Positions 20,869-32,369 of a DNA stretch of 64,000 nucleotides are shown piece by piece. Made by a program: the position numbers and the translations under genes. Each line of letters starts with the position of its first letter. Position 1 is the first letter of the stretch. The notes under the pieces are model-generated. The model had not been told where the DNA came from and ran no database searches. It worked only from the letters and a program-made list of their open reading frames with translations. The DNA is from Zopfochytrium polystomum (Eukaryota; Chytridiomycota; Chytridiomycetes; Chytridiales; Chytridiaceae): contig JAIVFJ010000110.1 in assembly GCA_025765615.1 (NCBI GenBank), forward strand, positions 153,224 through 217,223. The letters are read 5' to 3'.

Positions 20869-23529
20869 TCACCGTATCAGCTCTTCGCCTCTGGCTTTCC
20901 GCACATAACCTGCCTCACTGTCGAGGCCGTCTACTAGCAGACGACTCCCTCCGCCCGAACCAGCAGTCGCGCCGGCGGTAGTAGTAGCGGCTGAACCCCA
21001 ACGCTCGCGCTTGGATTCCGTCGCCACAGCAAAGTTTGGGGCGGCTGCGACGGCGGAGGCAGAACTGGGGGCAAAAGAGGCAGTGGGTTCGCCCACCGAC
21101 GACTCCGACAGCGCCTCGTCTTCCATAAGGGATGCGAGGGAAAGGAGCTCGACATCGGCTTGGGCAGGGCGACCTGTGCTTGGGGAGACCACAAATTGCG
21201 ATTTGGTGGCCGTACGATTCCTCGCGTGGCGGCCGGCGGCGACGGCAGCGATCGGTTGCGAGAGTGGAAGGCGGTGGGACGGTGATGAGGGCCACTGCTG
21301 CGCCGACGGACTGGGCGAAGTTGATGGCGCGGAGACGCGCCGCGAAGACCGGAGAGATGAGTGCTCCTTCAGTCCAGTCGCAGCAACGCTAGCGCCGTTC
21401 ATTGTTGGAAGCGGAGCACTACCTGTCGCCTGGAGATCTGCAGCCTCTTCATCGAGCTCCTCTTCATCATCTGAGGAGGATGGCAGAAGAGTAAGAAGAC
21501 CTTCAGGAGGAGCCGACGCTCGGCGATGTGGTTGAGAGGCTTCCACGCCCGACAGCGTGGAGCGGCCCCCAAGGGGGCGATGCACACTATGGGAAGGGAA
21601 GGTCGGCGCGGACAGCATCGGTGGGGAGTGGGGAGGGGGGCGCATAAGCAGATCAATCGGTGGCTGTTCCGTCGGGCGGTTCGAACCCGATCGATCCGGG
21701 CCAACGACATCGCCGAAAGCGGATCCAACGGATCCACGCGGTCCTGATGTTCTCCGTTCATCAGAAGGAGTGGTTGAAGAAAGCGGTTGAAGCTTTTCGT
21801 CGACTTTCAACGATACAGAACGAGCGGGAAAATGGCGATAATTGGTTGGCATGGAGGTGGCACGGCGTACTTCTGATTTCAGCGCCGGCGGCAGGCGGCG
21901 AGGACTCTTGTTCTTTGGTGCCGCACCGTCGTCGTTACGAGCGGGAATGTGAATTTTCGCTGGTCGCCTCCCCATTCTGTCTGAGCCGTTGCTGCCGTCA
22001 TCGCTGTCGCGGGCTTCATCCGGAACGTTGAACCGATGTAGATCCTCTTCCACATTCTGAAACCGAACGCGCCTAGCTGATTTGGTTGAGGACTTCCTGC
22101 GGGCCAAGATGGCAACGTCCACCTGCTCTGTGTCTGCGTCACTTCCATCGTCATCGCTTGGTGTTGCCTCCAACGGCGGTGAGCTAAAGTTCGATAATGG
22201 TCAAATCTCCGTCGCAGAAAAAGGTACGAACTCGAAATTCAAAGACGACTTTTACCGTGAGCGGAACATAGAGAGCGACGCCGTCAGTGAGGAGATCACG
22301 GTGACCGGCCGAACGCCTGTGTTTTCAGGGTTTCTTGACGTAGATCTTGGAAGAAACTGCATCTGGCCGTTCCTATCTCTTTTGGGTTTCGGTAAAAAAG
22401 TGCTCCAGAGCTCCGGCGACCAATACAGCAAGTTCCACATGCCCTGCAGCTGGAGGGGTGGCTCGTCTGAAGAGGAGGTGTCATAATGGCGCTGCGGACG
22501 TTCGGTATGGGCACGAGGTAGCGGTTGGCTGCCGAAAGAGCGAGGGTGGAATGGAGTAGCGAAATGAGAAGGCTGGGAGCTGCTGCTTGTGCTGGCTGAT
22601 GTTTGAGAGTACAAAAACGCAGCGGATGGGGCTTCGTAGTCGAGATAATACCAACTTGGGTGGGGAGGGGCTGACCGCAAGTGTGATGCGTTCGAAATAT
22701 GGTGTGGGAAGTCGCGGGGCTGTGGACTTGGCTGGAAGGCTGGAGATGATGGAGGGGAGAGGGGGGAAGTTGTTGTTGATGGCACAAGGGATATGAGCGC
22801 CGTAACGGGTGGGCCAAAGAGCCTGGTGGTAGTGCGCCAATCGGGTGGAGAGGAATGTGACAACGACGAACGGGCTGTGATCGTCGGTGGGGGAACAAGA
22901 GTGGGGAGGAGAGGGGGCGACACTGGGGACAACAGGCCAACAGTCGAGCCGGTGCCGTTTGCTGTCGCCGGGGAACCTTGGTGTAGCTGTTGCTGCTGCT
23001 GCTCTCCTTTCAGTGTAGACGAAGAGGCCGCCGACGGATTTAGTGTCAAGGCGGGAGTCGTGGTGGAGGTTTCGTGGCTGTCCGAGGGGTCCAGGCTGAG
23101 CACGCCCTCCCGTGATGCCGAGTGCTGTGGCGACAGACCGCGACGATCGCCCTCGCGATCGAATAGATCGCTGCTCCCGACGTCATAGTTAACACTACTC
23201 CGCTTAATCACGCCAGCAGGGGAGGCAGCCTCGTCCCTCCCACCGACGCCAGTAAGTCGGCTGCGCTCGGCGGTGCTACCGCTATTAGTCCAGCGGTCGG
23301 TGGTGCCCCCCATCGCCTTCCAAACGAGAGGGCTTTTTGTGGTGGAAGCCACGTTGATGGTGGCGGTTTGAGCGGGGCTGGTAGTACTACTAATCGACGA
23401 CGACGACAACGGTGCCGTCGCTGCGGCCGCTGCTGTTGAGGAAGAGCCTTCGTCGTCGTCGTCGCCTTCCTCCAGCGCGGTCCCGACCACCCCAGCGGCG
23501 GGAGGGGTGCTGACGGCGGCCACGGCCAT
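20869..23529 (-). CDS. Low-complexity Ser/Pro/Ala-rich protein of unknown function, two exons
   Basis: Exons 23529-22256 and 22183-20869 join in frame (phase 2) over a 72-bp GT-AG intron (22184-22255) to give 862 residues. No catalytic domain is recognised. Visible features are poly-Gln and poly-Ser runs, an Asp/Glu-rich segment (DDEEELDEEAADL), a short ordered-looking stretch with aromatics (SWYYLDYEAPSAAFLYSQ, WNLLYWSPELWSTFLPKPK) before the intron, and basic RRxS/SP sites (RRVRF, RRASAPP, RRTSGP) that look like kinase targets. Probably a disordered regulatory or scaffold protein. Both exons have the same composition and the splice sites fit, supporting one gene. Confidence 0.6.
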
Positions 23530-23988
23530 CTCCCGCTTGTTGCTTGTCGTTCCTCCTTTCCCAAATTATAATGTTCAGTAATAATACTTCTAATTTTTCA
23601 TCTTTTTTTTTTCCTGCAATTTTTTTTTTTTTTTGATTTTTTGGTTGGCGTGTGTCTCTCATCACTCGCACTCGCTCATGTGGGTGGAGACATTCTATTT
23701 CCAGATAGGTTCCACAAGAGCTTTTTGGCGTGGCTGGACAGCGTTTAGCCTGGTTTTTGTCTTGTGATTCGGCTTCGGTCGGCCGAGGCTACACAACGGC
23801 AGCCGAAGGGGTGGGAACAATTGGAGAAGGCCCCAAAAAGTGCGGACGCCTTTGAAAGCAACTCGAAAACCAAGTAAAGAGGGCGTTGCAGGAGCGTAGT
23901 CAACGAGAGTTACAGCGAGGGGAGAGAGGAATAGAGGAGAAAGAGGCGGAAGACCAAGAACGACCGAGGAGGGGGGAAAAAGGAAAAA

Positions 23989-24021
<33 letters not shown>

Positions 24022-24498
24022 AAAGGCTAAGACGAAGAGGGAAAGAACAGAGCGGCAGAGCCACCCGAGGCAGCGCACAAACACCTGCTGAATACGGGAA
24101 GGGGGCACGGAACCAAAACGGGAAGATAGAAAAAGCAAGGAAGAAGGAGTAAAAGCACTGCGCCCTATTCGTGTGCCGGGGTGAAAAAAGGAGCAAAACA
24201 AGTCCACATAACACTAAGAGGAGAGGCGCAGCGCTAGCGCAGAAGAGCGAAAAGAGCGCGAGACGTTCGAGCACACTCAGACGCACACACGCACACACAC
24301 GAACAGAAAAGAGTTGCCTAATTTCAGTAAGTAATAAACTCCAACCGGAAAAAATGCCCTGCGGTGGCAGTCCGAGAATCGGTCTGCAACGAAAAACAAA
24401 GGAAAAACACACAAGACGCAAACGACAAGATACCCCCTTACACTCACACACACACACACACACACCCACGCGCGCGCGCAACTGGATTGGTGGATGCA
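23530..24498. other. Promoter region with A/T homopolymers and a CA microsatellite
   Basis: The region carries T-runs (23604-23634), an A-run (about 23985-24012) and a (CA)n run at 24442-24465. It separates two minus-strand genes: the start of the 20869-23529 gene and the stop at 24499. ORFs here are shadows of simple sequence. Confidence 0.5.
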
Positions 24499-26700
24499 TC
24501 ACTGCCCTTCGCTCCCTGTCATAGCCAGAATATGTGGAGGAAGGCCTCTTCGAGATTGTAGTCGCGGAGGTGCGACAAGACCGGGCCTTCCCAATGTCGC
24601 TGGAGCCGTCGACGACGAGGACGACGACGACGACGACGGAGAGCGTCCGTCCAAACCGTCTGAGGGATGATGGGTTCCAGATGACAAAGACGATGGCTGC
24701 AACGGGAAAGGGGAAGAAGCAGATGAAGACGATGAGGACGAAGACGATGAAACACCCGGAAGTGGTGGGAGCATTTGCGACGGACCCGCCGCAGGGGAGG
24801 CCGACCAGGCAGGAGGAAGATCGCGCGGGGCACTTGGTGCTGAATAACTGATGTTCGCGGCCGGGCTACTGCCGCCAGGAGACAAGGGCTGCGACTGGCG
24901 TGCGGGCGCCGCAAAAGTAGATGCGCGCTCGTGCTCCTTTTCGGCGGCCTCAATTTGCTTCCTCTGCTCATTGTGTTTCCGCTCCAGTTCGGTGACGGCC
25001 CGCATCAGGTCGTCCAATTCCATCCGTACCGCATTGGGATCACGGTGGCTCCCACGCTGCACTTCGCTTTCCAACTCGAGGCGTGCTCGCGCCAGCTTAG
25101 AGAGCTCAGCTTCCATCGCATGAAGGTTGTCGACCGCTTGGCGGTAGGCAGCACGCTGCGCGGGGGTCGACCCAACCTCCCGCGGTGTCCCAATAGCTGG
25201 GGGTTTGGATTGGCCAGAAGGTTGGGCCATGAAGTTATCGCCGGAGGATGGAACTGCCCGAGACTGTGGGATGGGTGGGACCAGAGGCTGAGAGAGTGGA
25301 AGTTGTTGCTGGGAGTACATGAGCGGCGATTGTTGAGCCAACGGGTGTTGGGAAGGGAACGGCTGCGGTTGGAACTGCTGCTGCTGCTCTTGTGTCGGTG
25401 GGGGCGGTTGCTGGAATGGTAGAGGTTGTTGACTTTGTTGTGATGGCATAGGAGCTGGCATAGGAGCTGGCATGGACGCGGCCAGCGGGGGATGCACGGG
25501 CGGTGCTCTAGTTCCATCCGGGTTGAGGTACGGCGTGACGGGACCTGTAGGACCACTTGGAACAACTGTGGGAGGTGGAGGCGGCACATACGTATCCGTA
25601 GGAAGCGCGTACGGAGCCATCAACCCGGACGCAGCATTCACCACGGAAGGTGGGCTCCCTGGCGCGACTAGAGATGCAGGCGTTTGTTGCTGGCTGGTCT
25701 GCCACCCGTTGCTTGGAGAAGGGTGGATGGGAACGGTTTTGTTGCTGTTGTTCTGATCTGGAGACCGGGGCCCGCTAGACGAAGTCTCACCCATAGGGGT
25801 GGGGAAGCCCGGGCCAGAGGGAACAACAGACAAGCGCTTCGACGAGGATGGGGGAGAGGGTTGCAGCGGCTGCTGTGGCTGCTGGGTGCCAACGTACGAT
25901 AGGGACGAAGAGACAGGATTCGTGGAGGGTCCGCTAGGTGGTTGAGAACCCTGCTGAGGCAGTGGAGACTTCGGCACGCCCCCGAGGGAAGCAGGAATTG
26001 CTGTCGGTGATGCTTTTGAGCCGCTGCCGAAAAACAGCGCCATTACACCTGAGCGAGACTTGCCACCGCCACTGCCAGCCACACTGGCGCTGCCCTGACT
26101 AGAGGCGGCCCTGGGAGATATGTTGGGAGGGCCACCACTGGTAGCCGCACCAGGCGATGTAGGTGCCGCCTGTCCTGGCGGCAATTGGTCCGGTGGTCCC
26201 CGTGGGCCAGGTGGCCCGCCGCCGTTCATCATCATAGTAGACGATGGGTTCGTCGCCGGGGAAGGGTATCCCCCGCCCGTTGTGCCCCCAAAGCCGTGGC
26301 TCTGCAGAGAAAAGCTTTGATGCTGCGGTGGAAAGTAAGGCGACCCGCCCTGCAGCAGCTGCTGCTGTGGAGGCGATGAAGGTAACGGTTGTTCCTGTTG
26401 CTGTTGAGGATGAAACTGAGGCTGGGGTTGCTGGAAAGAAGGATGGTAGAGGGCAGCTGGTTGTTGCTGAGCGTAGACCTGAGCCGCAAGCTGCTGCTGC
26501 TGATGATGATGATGATCATGATGAGGAGGAAGAGGAGGTTGCTGCTGAATCTGCTGCTGCATGACGGGATGGATGGATGGATGGATGGATGGATGGATGG
26601 ATGGTTGATGGGCTGACACTCGGTGATGCGAGCGAGCTTGCCTACCTGCCTTGTTGGAGTGGAGGTTGGTGGCGGAGAGAGTTCGGGAGCGACCAACCAA
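24499..26700 (-). CDS. Gln/Pro-rich protein with a coiled coil, function unknown
   Basis: The ORF gives 733 residues from an ATG at 26700. The alternative start at 26562 (MQQQIQQQPPLPP) is attractive because residues before it encode a Ser-Ile-His-Pro repeat from the (GGAT)n microsatellite. The protein is dominated by Gln, Pro and Ser runs. One ordered segment near residues 513-600 is a charged coiled coil (AAYRQAVDNLHAMEAELSKL ... AVTELERKHNEQRKQIEAAEKE). Another short motif is KSRSGVMALFFGSGSK. The C-terminus has an Ala/Pro/Ser-rich region ending PPHILAMTGSEGQ. Composition fits a transcriptional cofactor or actin/membrane adaptor, but nothing in the sequence fixes a role. Confidence 0.55.
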   Translation of the reverse strand: MVGRSRTLSATNLHSNKAGRQARSHHRVSAHQPSIHPSIHPSIHPVMQQQIQQQPPLPPHHDHHHHQQQQLAAQVYAQQQPAALYHPSFQQPQPQFHPQQQQEQPLPSSPPQQQLLQGGSPYFPPQHQSFSLQSHGFGGTTGGGYPSPATNPSSTMMMNGGGPPGPRGPPDQLPPGQAAPTSPGAATSGGPPNISPRAASSQGSASVAGSGGGKSRSGVMALFFGSGSKASPTAIPASLGGVPKSPLPQQGSQPPSGPSTNPVSSSLSYVGTQQPQQPLQPSPPSSSKRLSVVPSGPGFPTPMGETSSSGPRSPDQNNSNKTVPIHPSPSNGWQTSQQQTPASLVAPGSPPSVVNAASGLMAPYALPTDTYVPPPPPTVVPSGPTGPVTPYLNPDGTRAPPVHPPLAASMPAPMPAPMPSQQSQQPLPFQQPPPPTQEQQQQFQPQPFPSQHPLAQQSPLMYSQQQLPLSQPLVPPIPQSRAVPSSGDNFMAQPSGQSKPPAIGTPREVGSTPAQRAAYRQAVDNLHAMEAELSKLARARLELESEVQRGSHRDPNAVRMELDDLMRAVTELERKHNEQRKQIEAAEKEHERASTFAAPARQSQPLSPGGSSPAANISYSAPSAPRDLPPAWSASPAAGPSQMLPPLPGVSSSSSSSSSSASSPFPLQPSSLSSGTHHPSDGLDGRSPSSSSSSSSSTAPATLGRPGLVAPPRLQSRRGLPPHILAMTGSEGQ
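26568..26604. repeat. (GGAT)n microsatellite
   Basis: About nine GGAT units. They are in frame with the adjoining minus-strand ORF, where they encode a Ser-Ile-His-Pro repeat. Confidence 0.9.
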
Positions 26701-28460
26701 TTGCTTGCTTGCTCAGAGCGACAGCACCACCACACCTCCACAACAGCAACAGCAACAACAACACGGGAAAGAAGACAGGTTTTCGGGCAGAAGGGAATTA
26801 TTATTTTTTTTGTAAAAAAAAAAGAAAGGAAAAGAAAATGAAGGGAAAGCTGAGAAAAGAAAAAAGGGAAAAAATAAAGGGGTGGAGAAAAGGAGCAAAA
26901 ACAGTGAAAATTTTTTTCCATGTTCCTTCATTTTGTCTTTCCTCCGCTCCCAACAACAGTTGGGAAGGAAGGGACGATTCATATGACAAGGGCCCCTCAC
27001 AAGAGCCTATCTGGGAATCTGGGTATCTGTCACTCAAGGGCCCAGGGTTCAAGTCATGACGCCAGCTGTTGAAGGCAGCAAGAAAGAGTACGGTCTTGAA
27101 TCACAAGGAGTGGTGTGGTGGAGATGCCTGACGACCCTGTAAGTCTGTAGTGCATGGGGTGGGTTTGCTGATGTGAAACCTGGACATAGTCTATACAGTT
27201 CACCATTGATGGCACTTTCTCTTCCCATCAGCCCTTCGCGGCTGGAACAATATAAAAAAAAAAAAAGATCCAGGACAAGGTCTTATGGCCGGGTTGCAAA
27301 TTGATTCCTTCGAGACTTTCGAAAAACATTTACCCTGACACAGCATATGACACCAAACAATTTATTTTTTCGGAACCCCTCTCCATCAAACTATGAGATC
27401 TTTGCTCAAATCTAGCTACAGCGTCCAGCAGTAGGGGAACTATAGCGTAGGTCCAACTATCAGACTCACACATGTTGTGATATTGAATTGAGTGGGACAA
27501 GGAGGCAGCAAGTGACTTTTCTTTTAATGTCGTCACATCAATTCTCCATCCACGACTTTGCGCTCAAAGAGGAGGTGTCCAATTTTCACGGAGACTGCGG
27601 AGAAGTCTCCGCACGATCACAGCCAGTAAATTGGCAGCAGCAAAGCAGCCAAGATTGTAGTTGATGATGGTGATGAATATGACAATGGAAACTGTTGGTG
27701 ATTGTGCCAGGCGGGTTGAAAGGGCACCAACAGACTTCAGTTTATGCAGCGAGAAAGCTTGTTTTGAGCATGAGCCCTTGTGTAAACAGTCTACTCTGAG
27801 TGAGTGAGTGGAAGGAGTGAATAAAGTGGAGATGTGTGTTTGTGGGTTGTCCAAAGAAGGAGAGTTGTCAGTTTCAGGAAAATCAGTAAAATCATCAGAG
27901 AGAGAAGTTAAGAAATTAGAATTAAGAGATTGAAGCTTAGCGTCACTGCAGACAAGTCCAGGAAAGACATGCTCATGCAAGTTATAGTGGCATGTCCGAA
28001 GAATGGTCCGTGCGGTAAAGTGGTAGCTGTATGAGATCCTCTACATCTCTGAAGGCTCATCCCATAGTCTAGTGGATATGAGGGGAAAGGACAAGTCATC
28101 AATGATGGGGAACTCCTGGTTCTAAGGGCTAGTACCCTGGTGTTGGTGTTAATACTACTCTCTATGTATGCTCTGGAAGCACTGATATACCAATCAATAA
28201 CTGTCATGAGTCATTGCTGACTTATGAGTGCCATAACAGCCATGGACAAACATAAAGAGACAAGTCTCCACATGAATGAATCAAGGGTGCCATAGGCATG
28301 AGATGACAGGGTTAAGCCCTGGAGCGCCCATACAGGACGGAATGGTATCTGACATACCAACTTGATGTGGAAGTTGAGACAGGCTTTACTTGAAGAGGGA
28401 AGAACCTGATGGTGAAGTTGTGCTCAAAAGAGGGGTGCAATGGCAGATTACTGTAAGTAA
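26701..28460. other. Repeat-rich intergenic block
   Basis: Contains a short relative (27780-27860) of the repeat also found at 14720-15035 and 50765-51078, and 28030-28140, related to the sequence around the solo LTR at 15500-15920. A T-loop-like GGTTCAAGTC lies at 27047-27056 without a foldable tRNA. No gene is recognised. Confidence 0.5.
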
Positions 28461-28464
28461 CAAA

Positions 28465-28805
28465 GAAAGCTTGGCCCACTCTGTACTAGCCTCTTTAAGT
28501 TCTCATCTCAGTAGACCCAACCCAACTTGGTCTTCACACACTCTGGCTTTGGGAAGGGGGCACTCACACAGCTTGGCCTACTCTGCACTTGCTTGGGGGA
28601 ATGCTACCTCCACTTGCTTGGTCTGGGGGCTCTGGCCAAAGAGGACTTCTAATCCACCCTGCTTGGACTACTCTGCACTTGCCAGGGGGATCTCCTACAC
28701 CAAAAGAGGACTCCATCTTCCCTGCTTGGCCCACTCTGCACTTTGCCAGGGAAGGTCTCCTTTCCACCACACACATGGTCTTTTGGGGAGGCACTCACCT
28801 TACAA
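28465..28805 (+). repeat. Degenerate tandem repeat, about 60-80-bp units
   Basis: Several imperfect units share GCTTGGCCYACTCTGCACTTG followed by a short G-rich run (starts near 28468, 28572, 28660 and 28723). The 207-residue ORF that crosses it (28390-29013) therefore repeats SLAHSVL, SLAYSALAWG, CLDYSALARG and CLAHSALCQG. That ORF has no domain and ends in a Lys/Glu-rich tail. I read it as repeat-derived and probably not a gene. Confidence 0.6.
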
Positions 28806-29413
28806 CACCCTGAAAGGAGATATGAGGGACGCAACTAGTCAAACAGGGACTGCCCAAGGGGGAGTCTTATTGATTGTTTTTGAGTTGAGAGTTATTATTG
28901 AAGAGAAGAAGGGGGAGAGGGGCAGTATTTATGGGGATCAGAGAGAGGAAGAAAAAGGAGAAAAAGACAAAGATAGTAAAAAGGAGAAAATGAAAGAAAA
29001 GAACAATTTGTAAGAATGAATCATCTTTCAGCCACACCCCCCTCCACCCAGTGTCTCTCCTGCCTCATATTTGAGATGGGCTGAAATTGAGGGCTGGGAG
29101 GCCACATCAGTGGAGGAACAGAGGCTTGAAAGGTGGGAAAAAGGGAAAATAAGAGAAAATGAGTAAAAATAAGAAGAAATAAGAAGAAATAAGAAGAAAT
29201 AAAGGGTGTGCCCCTTGTGCTTAGACCCATTCAGCACAAGGAACAACAGATGCTCTTTTTGATGGGCATCAGCACTGAGTTACTTTTGAAAGTAAGAATA
29301 AGTATTCAAACATAGTAATAGAGTGGTTGTTTGTGATTGATGGGGGGCCACTATATGTAAAGGTAAAACCAATGAACTTGTCAAGGAAGAGCTTTTAAAG
29401 AGACCTCAACAGC
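28806..29413. other. Non-coding repeat-like sequence
   Basis: A GA/A-rich segment (28895-29010) and a run of AAGAAATAAG units (29165-29205). No domain-bearing ORF. Confidence 0.4.
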
Positions 29414-29596
29414 TCAATCGCCCATGAGATTAGGAATCTCATAGCTGAGGGCAATAGACTTGCTGTCTGTGTCAAAACCCAAGAAGAGTCCAGGTGAGGC
29501 CTGAGGAGAGAACTTGGTCTTGTGTGAGTTTGCAGGTTCTGTGTACTCATTGCTGAGTGTGACAACGATCCCTTCTAAGACATGCTGGTTCAGCAT
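29414..29596 (-). pseudogene. Copia integrase C-terminal fragment (weak)
   Basis: The 60-residue ORF contains SPQASPGLFLGFDTDSKSIA, resembling the p.g.FLGyd..sk segment just after the Copia integrase core. It is oriented opposite to the larger Copia remnant that follows, so it comes from a separate insertion or an inversion. Confidence 0.4.
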
Positions 29597-29659
29597 TGTC
29601 GTGGTGGGGATATGCGATTTGATATGCAGTAGACACCATCATTACACTTCCTGTCCTCA

Positions 29660-32369
29660 GCTGTGGATTACTGTCTCCAGTTGAAACACTTCTTGGATTC
29701 CCTCCATGTATCAGTCAATTCAGAGTGTATCACAGCACAGCAAAGGAATGTGGACATATGCATCAGTATAAAAAGCTTGCAGAACATGCTCAACCAGCAA
29801 TTTACATTGGAAACATTGGTAATTCCATCACTCGTTGGATTGACATCAGCATGGGTAGAGTAATCACTCATCGATTGGATGACCTTGTGGTTGCAGAAGA
29901 CAGTTTCCCTTGCCTCAGCACTTCAGCAGCAGAGGATATCGCTCAGGACCTTGTTCATCAGTGTTATGAATCACCCTCTGGAAACCTCTGGAACCTTCTA
30001 GAACATTCCTTCATGGAACCTTGTGGAACCTTCTGGAACCTTCTTTGCTTTCCTGACTGTCTTGTTGTCATTGGTATCATTGGTATCATTGTATTACTAA
30101 TTGCTCTTTCTGGAACTTTCTTTGATTCTTGACAAGGAAGACTCTCAAAAGGTATAAAAGGGGGATGGGGGACCTGTCCCATCCCTCAAGTGAATTATTG
30201 TTTCCAATACAATCATCACTCCTCTCAGTTCCTTGTCTGCCTTGTCCTGTCCTGCCATGTTCCTGACAATCAGCTTACACCACTCCTCAGCAAGGACGAA
30301 ATTACATCAACTGAACAAAACATCACCAACCTCCTTTGTGACGTCAAGGTTTGCGTGGATCAATTCCCAGAACTAGCACCAGCAGCAGCTGAACAACAAC
30401 CTTCCACAGAACTAGCACCAATTGAACATGAAGTGGTCCAGGTACGGCAGCGAGAGTGAACTGGATGACGATGTACAGCACAATACACACAGCCCATCTC
30501 CAAAACATACTCAATCCCGACATTTATATTTAACCAGTGTCAAATGTCCAGATCCGGCAACACACACCAAGGCCATGGGTGGAAAGTGGTCCAAAGAGTG
30601 GATAGCAGCAGAGCAGACAGAGATTGATGCCCTCAGAATGCTTGCAGCTTTTGAAGTTGTTGATCGACCCAAGAATGTCAATGTCGTCCAGAACAAATGG
30701 GTCTACAAGGTCAAGCTTCAACCAGACGGCAACATTGAGCGCTTTTGCGCACGACTAGTGGCTAAGGGCTTTACACAGCGTCATGGCATTGATTTCTGGA
30801 ATACTCACTCTCCTGTTGTCCGCATCAATAGTCTATGATGGCTCCTTGCTATGACAGCCTCAAACAGTTGGGACACAGCCATGGTGGATATTAGCAATAC
30901 CTACCTCAACAGCAAACTTGATGTCCCTATCTACAAGAGAGCAACTGGATGGCTACTGTTCTGAAGGCAAGGTCTGGCTTTTGCACAAAGCTGTCAATGG
31001 TATCAAGCAAGTGGGGCGTTGTTGGTACCAGGAACTCATTGGTCGTCTCTAGTCTGCCAGCTACCAACAAAGTGCAGCAGATCCGTGCATCCTCTTCAAG
31101 TGCACAAAGGAACGTGCTATTTTCATTGCTATCTATGTCGATGATATTTGTTTCTTTGGACAAACAGAGGAAATCACCTCTGCCATCGCTAAGCTAAAAT
31201 CCTTCTATGAGCTCCACAAACTTGGTCACATCAAGACCAAACTGAATATGGAAGTTCATCGAATGCTAACTGGCATCTACTTGCATCAACAAGCTTACAC
31301 CAAAGAGTTACTCCAACACCATGCAGACCTAGTCAATGGAAAGTCAGCAGTAACTGCTCTCCCCAGTTCTCTCACTCTTCAACCTTGAGAAAATGATGAA
31401 CCCACAGCAAATCAACCACTCTACCAAGCAATCCTCAGTGGCATCAACTACTTGGCAACACACACTCGACCAGACTGGGCACCAGCAGTCTCATATCTTG
31501 GCGCCTTCAGCAAGGACCCAAGCAAGCACCACTTGCAGATCCTCATTAGAGTCCTTCAGTACATCAATGGTACATGTGAGTATGGTTTGTTTTATTCCAA
31601 CACAGGGTCTGGACTTTTCAGCTACTCAGATGCTGCACATGAAGCTCATGCTGATGGGAAATCACAACTTGGCTACTTCGTCTTGTTTGGAAATACCGCT
31701 ATCAGCTGGGCATCTCCTCGCAGTCCTACAGTTATGCTTTCACCTCAGCAAGCAGAATACTTTGCAGTCTCAGAACTAGGACGAGAACTGGAGGCCATCT
31801 CACAACAGCACACAGCACTTATGCTCCTGTCCCTGACTCCTATTCCAATCTATACTGACAACCAAGGCGTTATCAATTTGAGCTCAAACGATCTCTATAC
31901 TAATAAGTCAAAACATATTCTGCTTAAGTATCACTATATCTGGGAACTGGTTGATCAAAAAGTGATTTGACTAGAATGGATTCCTGGTGGCAAGCAACCA
32001 GCAGATTTTCTTACAAAATCATTACCAGCTGCTTTAGGTGCCTATCATTTGGTCATATTGGTCTTTGTCGTGTGAATAAAGTTTCTGTTCCCTTACTTTA
32101 TTTGCATTGCATGCTCTTTCTCTTTCTCTTTCTTGTCCTTCTACTTCTCTTGCATTGCTTCTTGTATTTGTTTCCTGCATTCAAGTTTCATTGCTCTCCA
32201 TCTACTTGTTTCATATGGGCATTCGTTTCTTATTGTACTGCCACGCAGTGGCCAGTCATACCTGTTTATTACTTTCCCTTAGCTGGTGTGCAGTTTCCCT
32301 ACGTTACCTATGGTGTAAGGTTTTCCTTCATGCTGGCCCTTTTGCTCCTGCCCACAGCTTAGGGAGGAG
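29660..32369 (+). pseudogene. Decayed Copia retrotransposon remnant (integrase end, RT, RNase H)
   Basis: In order: the integrase C-terminal segment (29740-29950: HQYKKLAEHAQPAIYIGN), a nested solo LTR, the RT start (30570-30830: QNKWVYKVKLQPDGNIERF, ARLVAKGFTQ), the RT core with IYVDDICFFG (about 31132-31160), and RNase H (31600-31970: SYSDAAHEAHADGKSQLGYF, QQAEYFAVSELGRELEA, then a DNQG..NL segment). The frame is broken by several stops and shifts (for example at 30836, 31388 and 31968). Coding similarity fades at about 32040 (GGKQPADFLTKSLPAALG). A purine run AGGGAGGAG at 32361-32369 followed by TGTTAG could be the polypurine tract and the start of a 3' LTR, but no matching 5' LTR is in the window. 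Confidence 0.8.
29962..30268 (+). mobile_element. Solo LTR of the Gypsy family, nested in the Copia remnant
   Basis: 307 bp, TGTTATGAAT...CTGACA, flanked by ATCAG on both sides (29957-29961 and 30269-30273). It has the shorter GAA/TTC array and a 1-bp deletion near 30058. The TATA box (TATAAAAG) is intact. Confidence 0.92.

Noticed and set aside
21676..21690. Perfect B-box-like GGTTCGAACCC
   Set aside because: It lies in a long coding exon on the minus strand and no cloverleaf can be folded around it.
22296..22940. 214-codon minus-strand ORF in another frame of the low-complexity gene
   Set aside because: Overlaps the better-supported frame that splices in frame to the next exon.
27030..27075. 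GGTTCAAGTC resembling a tRNA T loop
   Set aside because: No A box at the right distance and no acceptor or anticodon stem.
28390..29013. 207-codon ORF as a host gene
   Set aside because: Its repeats are a degenerate DNA tandem repeat and its tail is Lys/Glu simple sequence; no domain.
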